Of a stretch of 20,493 nt of DNA, positions 5,739 to 14,401 are shown piece after piece. Origin of the DNA: Candidatus Pacearchaeota archaeon (GTDB lineage: Archaea > Nanoarchaeota > Nanoarchaeia > Pacearchaeales > GW2011-AR1); contig NZAS01000208.1 in the NCBI GenBank assembly GCA_002686195.1, forward strand, positions 1 through 20,493, given 5' to 3'. Position numbers and translations under genes: made by a program. The notes under the pieces were generated by a model. That model did not search any database. It saw nothing but the letters and a program-made list of their open reading frames with translations, and was not told where the DNA came from. Every line of letters begins with the position of its first letter. Position 1 is the stretch's first letter.

Positions 5739-7300
5739 ATATCAATACACAGGATGTTTCTCAAGCAGAGGAAGTATTCCAGTTAGCAAGTAAAGATTTA
5801 ATATCATTTGGCAAATTGTTTTTACCAGACGATTTTACAAGGAGCGAAACACCTGCTTTCCATTATGAAATGGCAGATTATATTGATGATAGTGAATGTA
5901 AGCAGTTGGCTATCATTCTCCCTAGAGGTCATGGCAAGACGGTATTGACTAAAGCATCTATATTAAAAGATTTCCTTTTTTGCCCTAAAGACGATATGCT
6001 GTTTTACGCTTGGGTATCGGCTACTCAGAAATTGTCCGTTGGCAATATGGACTATATAAAGCACCACTTGGAATTTAATGAACAAATATTATATTATTTT
6101 GGTAAGCATAGAGGACGGAAGTGGACTGAAGAGGATATTGAACTTAAAAATGGATGTAAGCTTATTTCAAAGAGCAATGTTGCAGGCATTCGTGGAGGAG
6201 CAAAGCTCCATAAAAGATACGACTTAATAATACTGGATGATTTTGAACATGAAGCAAATACAATTACACAAGATGCAAGAGCTAAAAACGCTAACCTTGT
6301 TACTGCTGTCGTTTATCCAGCTCTTGAGCCTCATACTGGTCGGTTGCGTGTTAATGGCACTCCCGTACATTATGATAGCTTTATTAACAATCTTCTTATC
6401 AATTACGGACGCTCTCAGAGCGATAAAAAGGATTTTGCTTGGAAAGTTATTACATATAAGGCAATAATGCCTGACGGTACTCCTTTATGGGAAAGTTGGT
6501 TCCCGATTAAGAAGCTTGAAGAGAAAAAGAAGTTTTACAGAGACAGTGCCACTCCACAGAAATTCTTTCAGGAATATATGATGGAAGTACAGAGTTTGGA
6601 AGATGCTCTTCTCACAAGGGAGCATATAAAGTTCTGGAAAGGTAGGTATGAGAAAAAAGACGAGATTAATTTTCTTATTATTGACGGTGAGGAAGTACCT
6701 GTAAACATATTCATTGGTTGCGATCCAGCGACTGATATTGATACAAAAGAAAGCGACTTTTCAGTCATAATGGTAATTGCTATAGATTCTGATAATAATC
6801 TTTATGTTATCGAATATGAGCGTCATCGTTCAATTCCCACTATTGGAGCTAAGGATATTGATGGGAACTTTTTAAACAAGAAAGGCGTTGTCGACTATAT
6901 TATCGAATTATACGAAAAATACAATGCAGCAAGTGCAACTGTTGAAGATGTTGCTATGAATCGTTCAATTTTTCAAGCATTGAATGATGAAAGAAGAAGG
7001 CTAAATAAGTTCAGTATTGCAGTTATTCCTGAAAAACCGGGTGGAAGAAACAAGGTAAACCGCATTTATAGTGGTCTTTCAGGCAGATTTAGCATGGGTA
7101 CGGTACATTTAAGGGAAAATATGTTTGATTTGATTAACGAAATTGTTACTTTTGGACCGAGAATGGCTCATGATGATACAATTGAGACTCTATTTTATGC
7201 TCAATTGCATGCTTATCCGCCAACTATGAAGCAAGAAGAGAAAGGCGAAAGACGTTGGTACAGACCTAAAAAACAGATTAAAAGTTGGGTAGTTGCTTAG
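5735..7300 (+). CDS. terL: terminase large subunit (packaging ATPase and nuclease)
   Basis: 521 residues; drives DNA into the procapsid and cuts it. The N-terminal ATPase has a Walker A loop PRGHGKT (63-69), a Walker B DLIILDDFE (163-171) with the catalytic acid in the DDFE, and a coupling motif NGTP (207-210). The C-terminal RNase H-like nuclease has the expected acidic clusters: GCDPA (D330), VEDVA (E404) and AHDDT (D480 and D481). Length is typical. It starts with GTG, overlapping the preceding TGA as GTGA, with no separate ribosome site, so translation is probably coupled to effector 3. The overlap suggests effector expression and packaging are synchronised late in infection. Confidence 0.95.
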   Translation: MNINTQDVSQAEEVFQLASKDLISFGKLFLPDDFTRSETPAFHYEMADYIDDSECKQLAIILPRGHGKTVLTKASILKDFLFCPKDDMLFYAWVSATQKLSVGNMDYIKHHLEFNEQILYYFGKHRGRKWTEEDIELKNGCKLISKSNVAGIRGGAKLHKRYDLIILDDFEHEANTITQDARAKNANLVTAVVYPALEPHTGRLRVNGTPVHYDSFINNLLINYGRSQSDKKDFAWKVITYKAIMPDGTPLWESWFPIKKLEEKKKFYRDSATPQKFFQEYMMEVQSLEDALLTREHIKFWKGRYEKKDEINFLIIDGEEVPVNIFIGCDPATDIDTKESDFSVIMVIAIDSDNNLYVIEYERHRSIPTIGAKDIDGNFLNKKGVVDYIIELYEKYNAASATVEDVAMNRSIFQALNDERRRLNKFSIAVIPEKPGGRNKVNRIYSGLSGRFSMGTVHLRENMFDLINEIVTFGPRMAHDDTIETLFYAQLHAYPPTMKQEEKGERRWYRPKKQIKSWVVA

Positions 7301-7301
7301 T

Positions 7302-7496
7302 ATGTCGAGGAAAAGAAAAGAGAAGCCAAAAATTTATATTAAGAAAAAGAATAGGGGAAGTCTTAGAAAAGCTACTGGAACAAAGAAGGGCAAAAAGATT
7401 TCGGCAAGTAAACTTGCTATAAAAAAGGGAGACTCCAAAGCAATGAAAAAAAAGAAACAATTTGCTATTAATGCCCGTAAGTGGAAGAAAAAATAA
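7302..7496 (+). CDS. very basic small phage protein, 64 aa
   Basis: 64 residues, about one-third Lys plus Arg, beginning MSRKRKEKPKIYIKKK and ending FAINARKWKKK. The C-terminal pattern (basic, then FA-N-A-KW) resembles small basic proteins found near head genes of many tailed phages, whose role is unknown. I prefer the ATG at 7302 to the upstream TTG, because it follows the terminase stop directly. The strong positive charge suggests binding to DNA or an acidic partner. No ribosome site is obvious, so coupling to the terminase is likely. The next gene starts on its last stop base (TAATG). Confidence 0.7.
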   Translation: MSRKRKEKPKIYIKKKNRGSLRKATGTKKGKKISASKLAIKKGDSKAMKKKKQFAINARKWKKK

Positions 7497-7588
7497 TGGC
7501 ACGTGGAATAGGCACTTATGGACGCAAGCGGGGAAGACCTCCAAAGAAGAAGGGGAAAAGTAATGCCAAAGTTCGGAAGAAGAAGTAA
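7496..7588 (+). CDS. AT-hook micropeptide, 30 aa
   Basis: A 30-residue frame MARGIGTYGRKRGRPPKKKG and onward. KRGRPPKK is the AT-hook core (RGRP) that binds the minor groove of AT-rich DNA in proteins where it is known. Its ATG shares the last base of the preceding stop (TAATG) and its end overlaps the start of the endolysin by 26 bases in another frame. Such tiny overlapping genes are easily missed. A DNA-binding role in packaging or compaction is inference; a chance basic frame is possible but the in-frame hook and the coupled start argue against it. Confidence 0.6.
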   Translation: MARGIGTYGRKRGRPPKKKGKSNAKVRKKK

Positions 7589-7946
7589 AGCAAGACTAAA
7601 AGGCGTAAACGCAAAACTCGTTAATGTTCTAAATGAACTTATTAAAATAATGGATGTCACCATTATCGAAGGTGTCCGCAGCAAAGAACGTCAAGCTGAA
7701 CTCCTTGAAAAAGGAGCAACGAAGGTTAAATATTCAAGGCATATGGAAGGAAATGCAGTCGATTTGGCTCCTTACCCAATTGATTGGGAAGATAGAGAAA
7801 GATTTCATTACATGGGAGGTATGGTTCGTGGAATAGGTCACCAGCTTGGGCTTAAAATCCGTTGGGGAGGGGACTGGGACAGCGATGGCGAAATTAAGGA
7901 TAATTCGTTTGACGACTTAGTTCACGTAGAAATAAGAGACAAATAA
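7563..7946 (+). CDS. endolysin, M15-family peptidase (VanY / L-alanyl-D-glutamate type)
   Basis: 127 residues from the ATG at 7563, chosen because AAGGGG precedes it by seven bases and because the upstream extension would be the AT-hook gene in another frame. It cuts the peptide part of cell-wall peptidoglycan. The zinc site is the family signature SRHMEGNAVDLAP (H60 and D67), with the final ligand in FDDLVHVEI (H121; D118 as probable acid/base). The rest matches the compact M15C fold used by many phage endolysins. There is no signal peptide and no neighbouring holin in the late block. Its position between terminase and portal is less usual than beside a holin; a structural or entry role cannot be excluded. 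Confidence 0.85.
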   Translation: MPKFGRRSKARLKGVNAKLVNVLNELIKIMDVTIIEGVRSKERQAELLEKGATKVKYSRHMEGNAVDLAPYPIDWEDRERFHYMGGMVRGIGHQLGLKIRWGGDWDSDGEIKDNSFDDLVHVEIRDK

Positions 7947-7964
7947 TAAAACAGGAGTAGTAAA

Positions 7965-8654
7965 ATGGCATATGGAAATCAGATAGAAGATAAGGAATCT
8001 CCCTTAGACTTTAGTAAATGGACTCCAACAGAAGATGAGAAAGAAGCAACTTATGAACTTTCTGTGGATATTGATGATCAAGATATATGGGGAAAAAGTT
8101 CTTATGTTGAACAACAGGAATTAGACTATTTTGGAGAGGCGATAACTCCTCAAAATCAAGCCAGACGAGGTGACGACCTTTGGGGAGATTTTAAAACCCA
8201 GCAAAAGCTTAGTGTATTGCAGGAAGTTGTAAGTCAAATGCCAGAACACTTTAAAGAACTTAAAAATCGTGATCATTCAGTTTGGCCTGTAGGACGAGAG
8301 CGAAGTTATGGGAGGAGAACGGGAGAAGACGCTGCCCCTAGTTTTGATGAGGTAGTTAATTCTATCGAACCAGACTTGCAAGAAGATTTATGGAAAATTT
8401 TAAGATCATATAAATCTGTAGCTGCTGAATATGAAAAAAGTCATAGCAATTCTGATGCATTTGGGCGAGTTCAATATGATTTAACCCGATTAGTATATTA
8501 TAGTGATTATTTAAAGAAAAAGCGAAATAAAGTAAGAGCTAACCCGATTAAGGGAGATGCTACTGAGATTCGTCGCTCTGATGGTGGGGGAGGAGAAGTG
8601 TTGAACCAAATAATGGAGAGTTTGAAAAGTGAAGAAAGACCAATTATTCAATAG
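7965..8654 (+). CDS. hypothetical protein, 229 aa
   Basis: Unrecognised acidic protein. The first 60 residues are rich in Asp/Glu and Trp (FSKWTPTEDEKEATYEL, DDQDIWGKS) and probably disordered. The middle (about 85-170) looks helical. The C-terminus has a basic YLKKKRNKVRAN stretch and a Gly run. AGGAG lies seven bases before the ATG (aggagtagtaaaatg), which fixes the start. It does not carry the effector tag. Situated between endolysin and portal, it might be a head-associated or portal-chaperone protein, but I see no family to support this. Confidence 0.75.
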   Translation: MAYGNQIEDKESPLDFSKWTPTEDEKEATYELSVDIDDQDIWGKSSYVEQQELDYFGEAITPQNQARRGDDLWGDFKTQQKLSVLQEVVSQMPEHFKELKNRDHSVWPVGRERSYGRRTGEDAAPSFDEVVNSIEPDLQEDLWKILRSYKSVAAEYEKSHSNSDAFGRVQYDLTRLVYYSDYLKKKRNKVRANPIKGDATEIRRSDGGGGEVLNQIMESLKSEERPIIQ

Positions 8655-8817
8655 TATAGAACCAGCAAGAGCGAAAGATGCGTCTCTAGAATCTAGGGGA
8701 AATACAAATCTCTTTGCTGGTAACGGAAAAAACAAGTCTGTATGGCAGTCTTTTGTAGATGCTCCTGGATTTGCCAAAAGGCATCCTGAGTTTTTCGCAA
8801 AAAAGCAGAATAAGTAG
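8629..8817 (+). CDS. hypothetical protein, 62 aa
   Basis: 62-residue basic protein with GTG start, overlapping the previous gene by 26 bases, and sharing its last base with the GTG of the portal (TAGTG). GGAG lies about 14 bases before the GTG, which is wide. The C-terminal end, WQSFVDAPGFAKRHPEFFAK, is aromatic and may be a short docking helix. Its link to the portal in the same transcript suggests a role at the head vertex, which is inference. No known family recognised. Confidence 0.65.
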   Translation: MKKDQLFNSIEPARAKDASLESRGNTNLFAGNGKNKSVWQSFVDAPGFAKRHPEFFAKKQNK

Positions 8818-11096
8818 TGCCAAGAACAACCAATAAGAAAAAAGCTGAAGCGAATAAGACTCTTTGGGATAGAGCAAATGGAAGTACTCGTCAACAATGG
8901 CGCAGTAAACAGCAAAAAGCTTTAGATTTTTATTTAAACGACCAATTGACTGAAGACGAACAAAGGATGCTCGAGGAATCTGGCATGCCTACTTTTACGA
9001 TTAATAGGGTAACTCCAGTTATAGAGATAATGAAGTTTTTCGTAACGGCAAAAAGTCCTCGCTGGCAGGCTGTTGCTTCTGAAGGAAGCGATACGGATAT
9101 AGCAGCCATTCATTCAGATATAGCCGATTACTGTTGGAATCTTTCCGATGGAGGTTCTCTTTATTCTCATATCATACAAGATGCTTTGACTAGAGGCGTT
9201 GGTTATTTTATGCTTGATATTGATCCTGATGCAGATCGTGGAATGGGTGAAGTTTTGTTTAAGAAGGTAGATCCATTTGACGTTTACGTTGATCCATCGA
9301 GTCGTGATTTTCTATTTAGGGATGCCAGTTACATTATCATAAAGAAAGATTTGCCTAAGTCTCAGTTATTGACTATGATGCCGGAACATTCTCTTAAAAT
9401 AAATAAAGCAAAAGGGCAACCTCAGAGTGAGGTATATACTCAAAGGAATCCTGACTTTAGTCAAAATATTCAGCCTGACGATATAGGAGGGCAGGCATAT
9501 TTGCTTGATGGAAGTGAAGATGAAATAATTGATTATTACGAAGTTTACACTAAGGTAAAAGTTGCTTATATGAACTTGTTTATGAAGGTTCCTCAAAATA
9601 TTCAGCAAGTTGAAGAATTGAAAAGGGATTTACAAAATCAGTTGCATGACGTTAAGAGAGAAGCAACGGTGGCATTGAAGGAAAGACAGCAAAAGATAGA
9701 TGCGGCTCTCGAAAACGGTGATATTATCCCAGAGAGAGCAGCACTTGAAAAGAAAAAGGCTGAGAGAGAGACTGCCGAAATGATTACTCAGCGTGAGGAT
9801 ATGCTGAAGGCGAAATTGAAAGAATTAAAGTCCCAGACCACCAATCAGATTGTAACTGAAAAAGAATTTAAGATACTGATTGAGAATGAACAGTTTAAGG
9901 AAAGTTTGCTTGATGCCATAAAATTTTATGATGAACGGGTTCATTTGTCATGTTCTCTTTCAAGCGATATAATGCTTTATGAATATGTTCTACCAATAAA
10001 CGAGTATCCGATTGTTCCTATCCCATATATGTATACCAATACTCCCTACCCAATGAGTGCCGTAAGTCCTCTTATCGGCAAACAGCAGGAGATTAATAAA
10101 GCGCATCAGATTATGGTGCATAATGCGAATTTGGGTTCAAACCTGAGATGGATGTATGAAGAAGGTTCCGTTCCTGAAGAAGAATGGGAACAATATTCAT
10201 CTTCTCCGGGTGCCTTATTAAAGTATAGACAGGGGTTTCAGCCTCCAACTCCAGTAATGCCTGCCACTCTCAATTCTGCTTTCTTTTCAATTACTCAGGA
10301 AGGGAAACAGGATATGGAGTATATGTCTGGAATATATTCGTCAATGCAGGGGGCACCAACTCAACAGCATGATACTTATAGGGGAATGTTGACTATTGAT
10401 GAATATGGAACTAGAAGAGTTAAAGCTTGGATGCAAACTATTGTCGAGCCGTCTTTAACTCACCTTGGAAAAGTCTTTCAACAATTATCACAGGCAACGT
10501 ATACTGCACAGAAAGTATTTAGAATTACTCAGCCAAGCGGTTTACAGGAAGACAGACAAGTTGAAATCAATGTTCCTATTTGGGATGATATGAGTCAGGC
10601 TATAACAAAATTTCACGATTACGCTTCTGCCAGATTTGACGTTAAAGTAATTGGCGGTTCTACCCTTCCAGTTAATAGATGGGCATTGTTGGAAGAATAT
10701 TTTAGATGGTATCAATCTGGTTTGATTGACGATATTGCCATGCTAGCCCAAACTGATATACGAGGTAAAGAGAAAATTATGGAACGTAAATCAGTATACT
10801 CACAGCTTAAATCTCAAGTTGAAAACTTAGAGAAGGCATTAAAAGACACCAGCGGTGAGAATGATACTTTGAAACGTCAGATTGTTCAAGCAGGTATAAG
10901 ACACGGAGTTGACGTTGGTCAAGGCGAAATGGATAAAGAATTTAATATGACAAAAGCCCAACAGAAGATGCTTCGGGGCTTTATGCAAAACGAATTTGAC
11001 ATGGCTAAAAAAGAGCTTGGAATGAAAGTTGATACTGCCGTATCTCAATTTAAAGCTGGTATGTCATCTGTTAAAAAAGAAAAAAGTAGCAGTTGA
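8817..11096 (+). CDS. portal protein (P22-like)
   Basis: 759 residues; forms the ring at the special vertex through which DNA enters and leaves. The N-terminal part follows the P22-like portal pattern: FTINRVTPVIEIMKFF, ADYCWNLSDGGSLYSHIIQD with ALTRGVGYFMLDID, then FKKVDPFDVYVDPSSRDF. A later NEYPIVPIPYMY and PLIGKQQEINKAHQIMVHN continue the core. Residues about 262-342 are a long charged helical insertion. The C-terminus (about 660-759) is a helical barrel-like tail with long coiled segments. It starts with GTG on the preceding stop with no clear ribosome site, so it is coupled to the 62-aa gene. The length suits short-tailed phages. Confidence 0.88.
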   Translation: MPRTTNKKKAEANKTLWDRANGSTRQQWRSKQQKALDFYLNDQLTEDEQRMLEESGMPTFTINRVTPVIEIMKFFVTAKSPRWQAVASEGSDTDIAAIHSDIADYCWNLSDGGSLYSHIIQDALTRGVGYFMLDIDPDADRGMGEVLFKKVDPFDVYVDPSSRDFLFRDASYIIIKKDLPKSQLLTMMPEHSLKINKAKGQPQSEVYTQRNPDFSQNIQPDDIGGQAYLLDGSEDEIIDYYEVYTKVKVAYMNLFMKVPQNIQQVEELKRDLQNQLHDVKREATVALKERQQKIDAALENGDIIPERAALEKKKAERETAEMITQREDMLKAKLKELKSQTTNQIVTEKEFKILIENEQFKESLLDAIKFYDERVHLSCSLSSDIMLYEYVLPINEYPIVPIPYMYTNTPYPMSAVSPLIGKQQEINKAHQIMVHNANLGSNLRWMYEEGSVPEEEWEQYSSSPGALLKYRQGFQPPTPVMPATLNSAFFSITQEGKQDMEYMSGIYSSMQGAPTQQHDTYRGMLTIDEYGTRRVKAWMQTIVEPSLTHLGKVFQQLSQATYTAQKVFRITQPSGLQEDRQVEINVPIWDDMSQAITKFHDYASARFDVKVIGGSTLPVNRWALLEEYFRWYQSGLIDDIAMLAQTDIRGKEKIMERKSVYSQLKSQVENLEKALKDTSGENDTLKRQIVQAGIRHGVDVGQGEMDKEFNMTKAQQKMLRGFMQNEFDMAKKELGMKVDTAVSQFKAGMSSVKKEKSSS

Positions 11097-11134
11097 TAGT
11101 TAAATCAATGCTATATTAGATTAGGAGCAAATTT

Positions 11135-12004
11135 ATGGAAGAAAAAATGACTACAGATAACTTTCCTGAAGGGAACCCTGAAGTTGCTGAGGCTGTAACT
11201 GGTCAAAGAGAGGACGCTGAAGACTTTTTTGAATCTTTGGATAAAGAAGTCAACAGCATGATTTTAGATGATAATAAATCTGAAGTCTCCGTAAGCGGTA
11301 AAGAACAGGAAAACGCTAAAACGCCCCCTGCTGAACAGGTTGAAAATGGAGAAATTTCTAATATGGCTAAGCGATATGCAGACAGCAGTCGTGAAGCTAA
11401 ACGTCTTAACAAGCGTTTAAAGGAATTAGAACCATATACGCCGTTGCTTGATGCTTATAAAAATGACCCCAATTTAATTCAACACACGAAGAGTTATTTT
11501 GAGGGTGGAGGTCAAACCCCGAAGAGCATTCAGGATAAACTTGATCTTGGTGAGGATTTCGTATTTGATGGTGATGAAGCTATAAAAGACCCGTCTTCAG
11601 ATTCTGCTAAAGTATTTGGAGCAGTGGTCGATGAGGCTGTCAATAGGAGATTAAGTGGACACAAGCGTCAGGAGCAGCTCGTAGCCAAACAGAGAGAAGA
11701 GGAAAAATCTTTTCGTGGCAAGTTTGAGATGAGTGATGACGATTATGACAATTTAGTTGAGTTTGCAAAGAGCAGACCATTGTCGCTTGAGGATATTTAT
11801 TATCTTAAAAACCGTGAAGAACGCGATATGAATGTCGCTAGGGCAACCAGAGACGATATGCGAGAACAAATGCAAAATGTTAGGCAAAAGCCTACATCTT
11901 TATCCGATACTGGAAGCAAAAGCGTAGACAGAAACCAAGAAGACGTTTTATTCGATAGCATCTTAGGGATTGACAAGAAACTAGACGAAGCATTTGGAAT
12001 TTAA
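11135..12004 (+). CDS. capsid scaffold protein (probable)
   Basis: 289 residues, acidic and rich in Glu, Lys, Asp and Gln, located directly between portal and major capsid protein, the normal place of the scaffold that guides procapsid assembly. The N-terminus is low-complexity acidic; residues about 75-110 are a charged helix (AKRYADSSREAKRLNKRLKE) and the end is helix-rich and short (IDKKLDEAFGI). AGGAG lies seven bases before the ATG, confirming this start. Sequence identity to known scaffolds is usually low, so position and composition carry the call. No maturation protease is fused to it or present elsewhere in the window. Confidence 0.75.
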   Translation: MEEKMTTDNFPEGNPEVAEAVTGQREDAEDFFESLDKEVNSMILDDNKSEVSVSGKEQENAKTPPAEQVENGEISNMAKRYADSSREAKRLNKRLKELEPYTPLLDAYKNDPNLIQHTKSYFEGGGQTPKSIQDKLDLGEDFVFDGDEAIKDPSSDSAKVFGAVVDEAVNRRLSGHKRQEQLVAKQREEEKSFRGKFEMSDDDYDNLVEFAKSRPLSLEDIYYLKNREERDMNVARATRDDMREQMQNVRQKPTSLSDTGSKSVDRNQEDVLFDSILGIDKKLDEAFGI

Positions 12005-12042
12005 TTCTAAGTGCTAAACTTAAATAACTAGGAGAAGTCGAA

Positions 12043-13608
12043 ATGGCTGACCTTTTTCAAATAGGGGATGTCTCAGGTTGGACTGAATCTTCTGCCGCGT
12101 CACCCGCCGGTTCTGGTTTAAGTACCGGTGATCTTAGGCGACGATATAATTTCGGAAGTAGAGTTTCTGAGTTAGCAATAGCTCAAGACCCTTTCTTCCG
12201 TTTTGTATCTAAGGTAGGGAAAAATCCAGTAGATGACCCCGAGTTTAAGTTTACCGAACGTAGACCTTCTTTCCACAAGCGTTATGCATATGTCGATGCT
12301 CATGGAACTTCAAGTGCTGTTGATGTTGGATCTTCAGCAGTCGCTGCAAGTACTCTTGAGTCTGATGATACGTATTACATTAAGATGGTTACAGACTATA
12401 AAGCTGCTGGTAATATCAGTAATGTTCTAGGACAATCCGGATCAAAGGCTTTTATGGTAGGAGCTTCAGGCACACAGCCTGCTTTCTACATGAAAGACCA
12501 ACTTGTCAGGATTCCTCTTGGAACAGCTGCTGCTACTGGTGGTTCAGCGTCTGCATTAACATTTTCTGATGCTGTTGATTATGCAATAGGGAAAGTTAAG
12601 AATGTAACATCAAGTGGAAATGCCCAAGTACTAGAGTTGAAAATTGTACGTGCCCCTGTTAATGTGGCTAGTACAACTTATTTAACTGGATGGTTTCATG
12701 ATGGTACAAGTATCGCTGCACCCAGCGCGTTGACCACTTCTGAATATTCTGGATTGAATGTTGCAACTCAGTTGGAAAAAGCTAGGTCTTACGTTGTAGG
12801 TAGTGCTCATGCTCAGGGATCGGGATACCCCGAAACATGGCGTGATCAACCCTTCTCAACCGGTTATGGGCGTACTCAAATCTGGAAAACTGCTATGGCA
12901 ATGGATAACACTACTCGTGCTACCGTGCTAAAGTATGAAGGAAATGAGTGGGCGCGTATATGGCGTGAAAAACTGATCGAACACAAATGGGATATTGAAC
13001 AATCTCTGTTGTTTGGCACCGAAGCTGATGTTGATGGTGCTTGGCAAACACAGGGAGCTGTAGATTATATCTTGAGTTACGGAAACATTTTTGATGGTTC
13101 TACCATTGGTACTACCAAATCACAAGATGATTTCCTCGATGATATGTCTCAGTTCATGGACCCACGTTACAACAACTCCAATGCTACGCTGTTTTTCGTA
13201 GGTACTGATGTTTACAACTGGTTGCATAAACTAAGTGGTTACGTCAATGCTAACATGAGACAGACTACGATGGGTAGTCAAGATTCGCATGCTGCTCGTA
13301 TGGACTTTAGCATGGGTGGCAGAAAGAACGCGTTTGGTGTAGATATTACACAGATTTATACTCCTTACGGGGTTATGAATGTGTCTCGTAATATTCACCT
13401 TGATGGTACAGATGTGAAGATTCTCGGAATCAACATGAAGTACTGTAAATACCGTCCTCTTGTCGGGAATGGTCTCAACAGAGACACGGCTATTTATGTC
13501 GGAGTGCAAACTCTGGAAAATAGTGGTATTGACCGTAGAGTTGACTTAATTCAAACCGAAGCTGGTATGGAATGGCAGATGCCTGAAGCCCATGCCATCT
13601 GGAAATAG
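12043..13608 (+). CDS. major capsid protein (HK97-fold type, probable)
   Basis: 521 residues, the main shell protein by position after scaffold. An N-terminal arm (LSTGDLRRRYNFGSRVSELA) leads to AQDPFFRFVSKVGKNP, a beta segment, a Ser/Ala/Gly-rich insertion (about 105-240) with MKDQLVRIP and KIVRAP strands, a helix-rich block (about 285-325, KTAMAMDNTTRATVLKYEG, EWARIWREKL), and a C-terminal A-domain-like part with FGVDITQIYTPYGVMNVS and RRVDLIQTEAGMEW. This organisation resembles capsid proteins of the SU10/DUF5309-like group, which I offer as a guess. AGGAG stands eight bases before the ATG. Confidence 0.85.
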   Translation: MADLFQIGDVSGWTESSAASPAGSGLSTGDLRRRYNFGSRVSELAIAQDPFFRFVSKVGKNPVDDPEFKFTERRPSFHKRYAYVDAHGTSSAVDVGSSAVAASTLESDDTYYIKMVTDYKAAGNISNVLGQSGSKAFMVGASGTQPAFYMKDQLVRIPLGTAAATGGSASALTFSDAVDYAIGKVKNVTSSGNAQVLELKIVRAPVNVASTTYLTGWFHDGTSIAAPSALTTSEYSGLNVATQLEKARSYVVGSAHAQGSGYPETWRDQPFSTGYGRTQIWKTAMAMDNTTRATVLKYEGNEWARIWREKLIEHKWDIEQSLLFGTEADVDGAWQTQGAVDYILSYGNIFDGSTIGTTKSQDDFLDDMSQFMDPRYNNSNATLFFVGTDVYNWLHKLSGYVNANMRQTTMGSQDSHAARMDFSMGGRKNAFGVDITQIYTPYGVMNVSRNIHLDGTDVKILGINMKYCKYRPLVGNGLNRDTAIYVGVQTLENSGIDRRVDLIQTEAGMEWQMPEAHAIWK

Positions 13609-13620
13609 GAGGTGTGACTA

Positions 13621-14283
13621 ATGGCAAATCCCCTATATGGCGCGAATAAATCAGATAATAAACTAGATGTCTTAAAAAATGTAGGTGACGGAGATTTCTC
13701 TGACGCTAAATATTTAGGTAGATATATAGATTATATGGCTGGTTATCAAGGCAATCTTACAGCAACAGGTGTTAGTGTATCTGAGGCAGAAGCTGTAGCT
13801 GCGTTAGCGGCTGTTACTAGTGCTGATCAAGGTGATAGTTATGCAGCTACTCTTATAGCAGGAGCAGTTAATACTTCTGCTACAACTGGAGCTGCTGGAA
13901 CAATCCATCTTCCTCAATCTGATATTGGTACACATCTTTGCTTAGATTTTGCTGATGTTCATGATTCTGGAACTAATGCACTTACAATAGCAGTTAATGG
14001 CGGTGCCGCAGCAAGCACTGGTTCAACATTAATTACTGGTGGTTTGCTTGCAAAACAAGCAATAGGTGTAGGAACAGGTGTTGCGGGTAATAGCGTAGAA
14101 ACAGCAGGAACATACGCTTCTCCAACATCGGTTAACTTAATCTATACAGCTACTACTGCTAATAACTTCTTGGGCGTTGGAAGTGTAATACACTTTTTCT
14201 GTCCTGTAGCTGGTGAGTGGTTAGTTCGTATAGATCATGTTCAGCAAGGCACTGGTGAAACTGGTGCTCTGTCAGTATCGTAA
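13621..14283 (+). CDS. probable capsid decoration / head protein, 220 aa
   Basis: 220 residues of mostly beta-rich, Ala/Gly/Ser/Thr-rich sequence after a short charged start (KSDNKLDVLKNVGDGDFS). The end (FFCPVAGEWLVRIDHVQQ) is a compact beta sheet. A very strong AGGAGGT site precedes the ATG, one of the best in the window, so abundant expression is expected, as for a capsid decoration protein. It directly follows the capsid gene. I recognise no named family. Confidence 0.65.
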   Translation: MANPLYGANKSDNKLDVLKNVGDGDFSDAKYLGRYIDYMAGYQGNLTATGVSVSEAEAVAALAAVTSADQGDSYAATLIAGAVNTSATTGAAGTIHLPQSDIGTHLCLDFADVHDSGTNALTIAVNGGAAASTGSTLITGGLLAKQAIGVGTGVAGNSVETAGTYASPTSVNLIYTATTANNFLGVGSVIHFFCPVAGEWLVRIDHVQQGTGETGALSVS

Positions 14284-14325
14284 AAATCTGAAATTCGTGA
14301 TTAATAGCACGATATAAGGAAAAAA

Positions 14326-14393
14326 ATGGATAGGCTGCCTTCTTAGTTTGGTTTCATTACCTCCTTTCTTGCTGAGAAGGTAGCCCCTTCCAT
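14326..14393 (+). ncRNA. long hairpin with anti-Shine-Dalgarno-like loop
   Basis: An extended hairpin between the decoration gene and the 500-aa gene. GGCTGCCTTCTTAG (14333-14346) pairs with CTGAGAAGGTAGCC (14372-14385) over 14 pairs with a few G-U; ATGGA (14326-14330) and TCCAT (14389-14393) extend the base. The 25-base loop carries ACCTCCTTTCT (14359-14369), identical to the 3' end of many bacterial 16S rRNAs and complementary to the AGGAGGT site of the decoration gene. There is no U-tract on the + strand; on the - strand T7 follows the stem. It may be a processing or translation-control structure, or a partial terminator. Confidence 0.6.
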
Positions 14394-14401
14394 AAAAAAT
14401 T

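Noticed and set aside
7334..7684. - strand frames rich in Phe, Leu and Ser opposite the basic genes and endolysin
   Set aside because: These are complements of lysine codons (AAA/AAG gives TTT/CTT), so long Phe/Leu frames arise without coding meaning.
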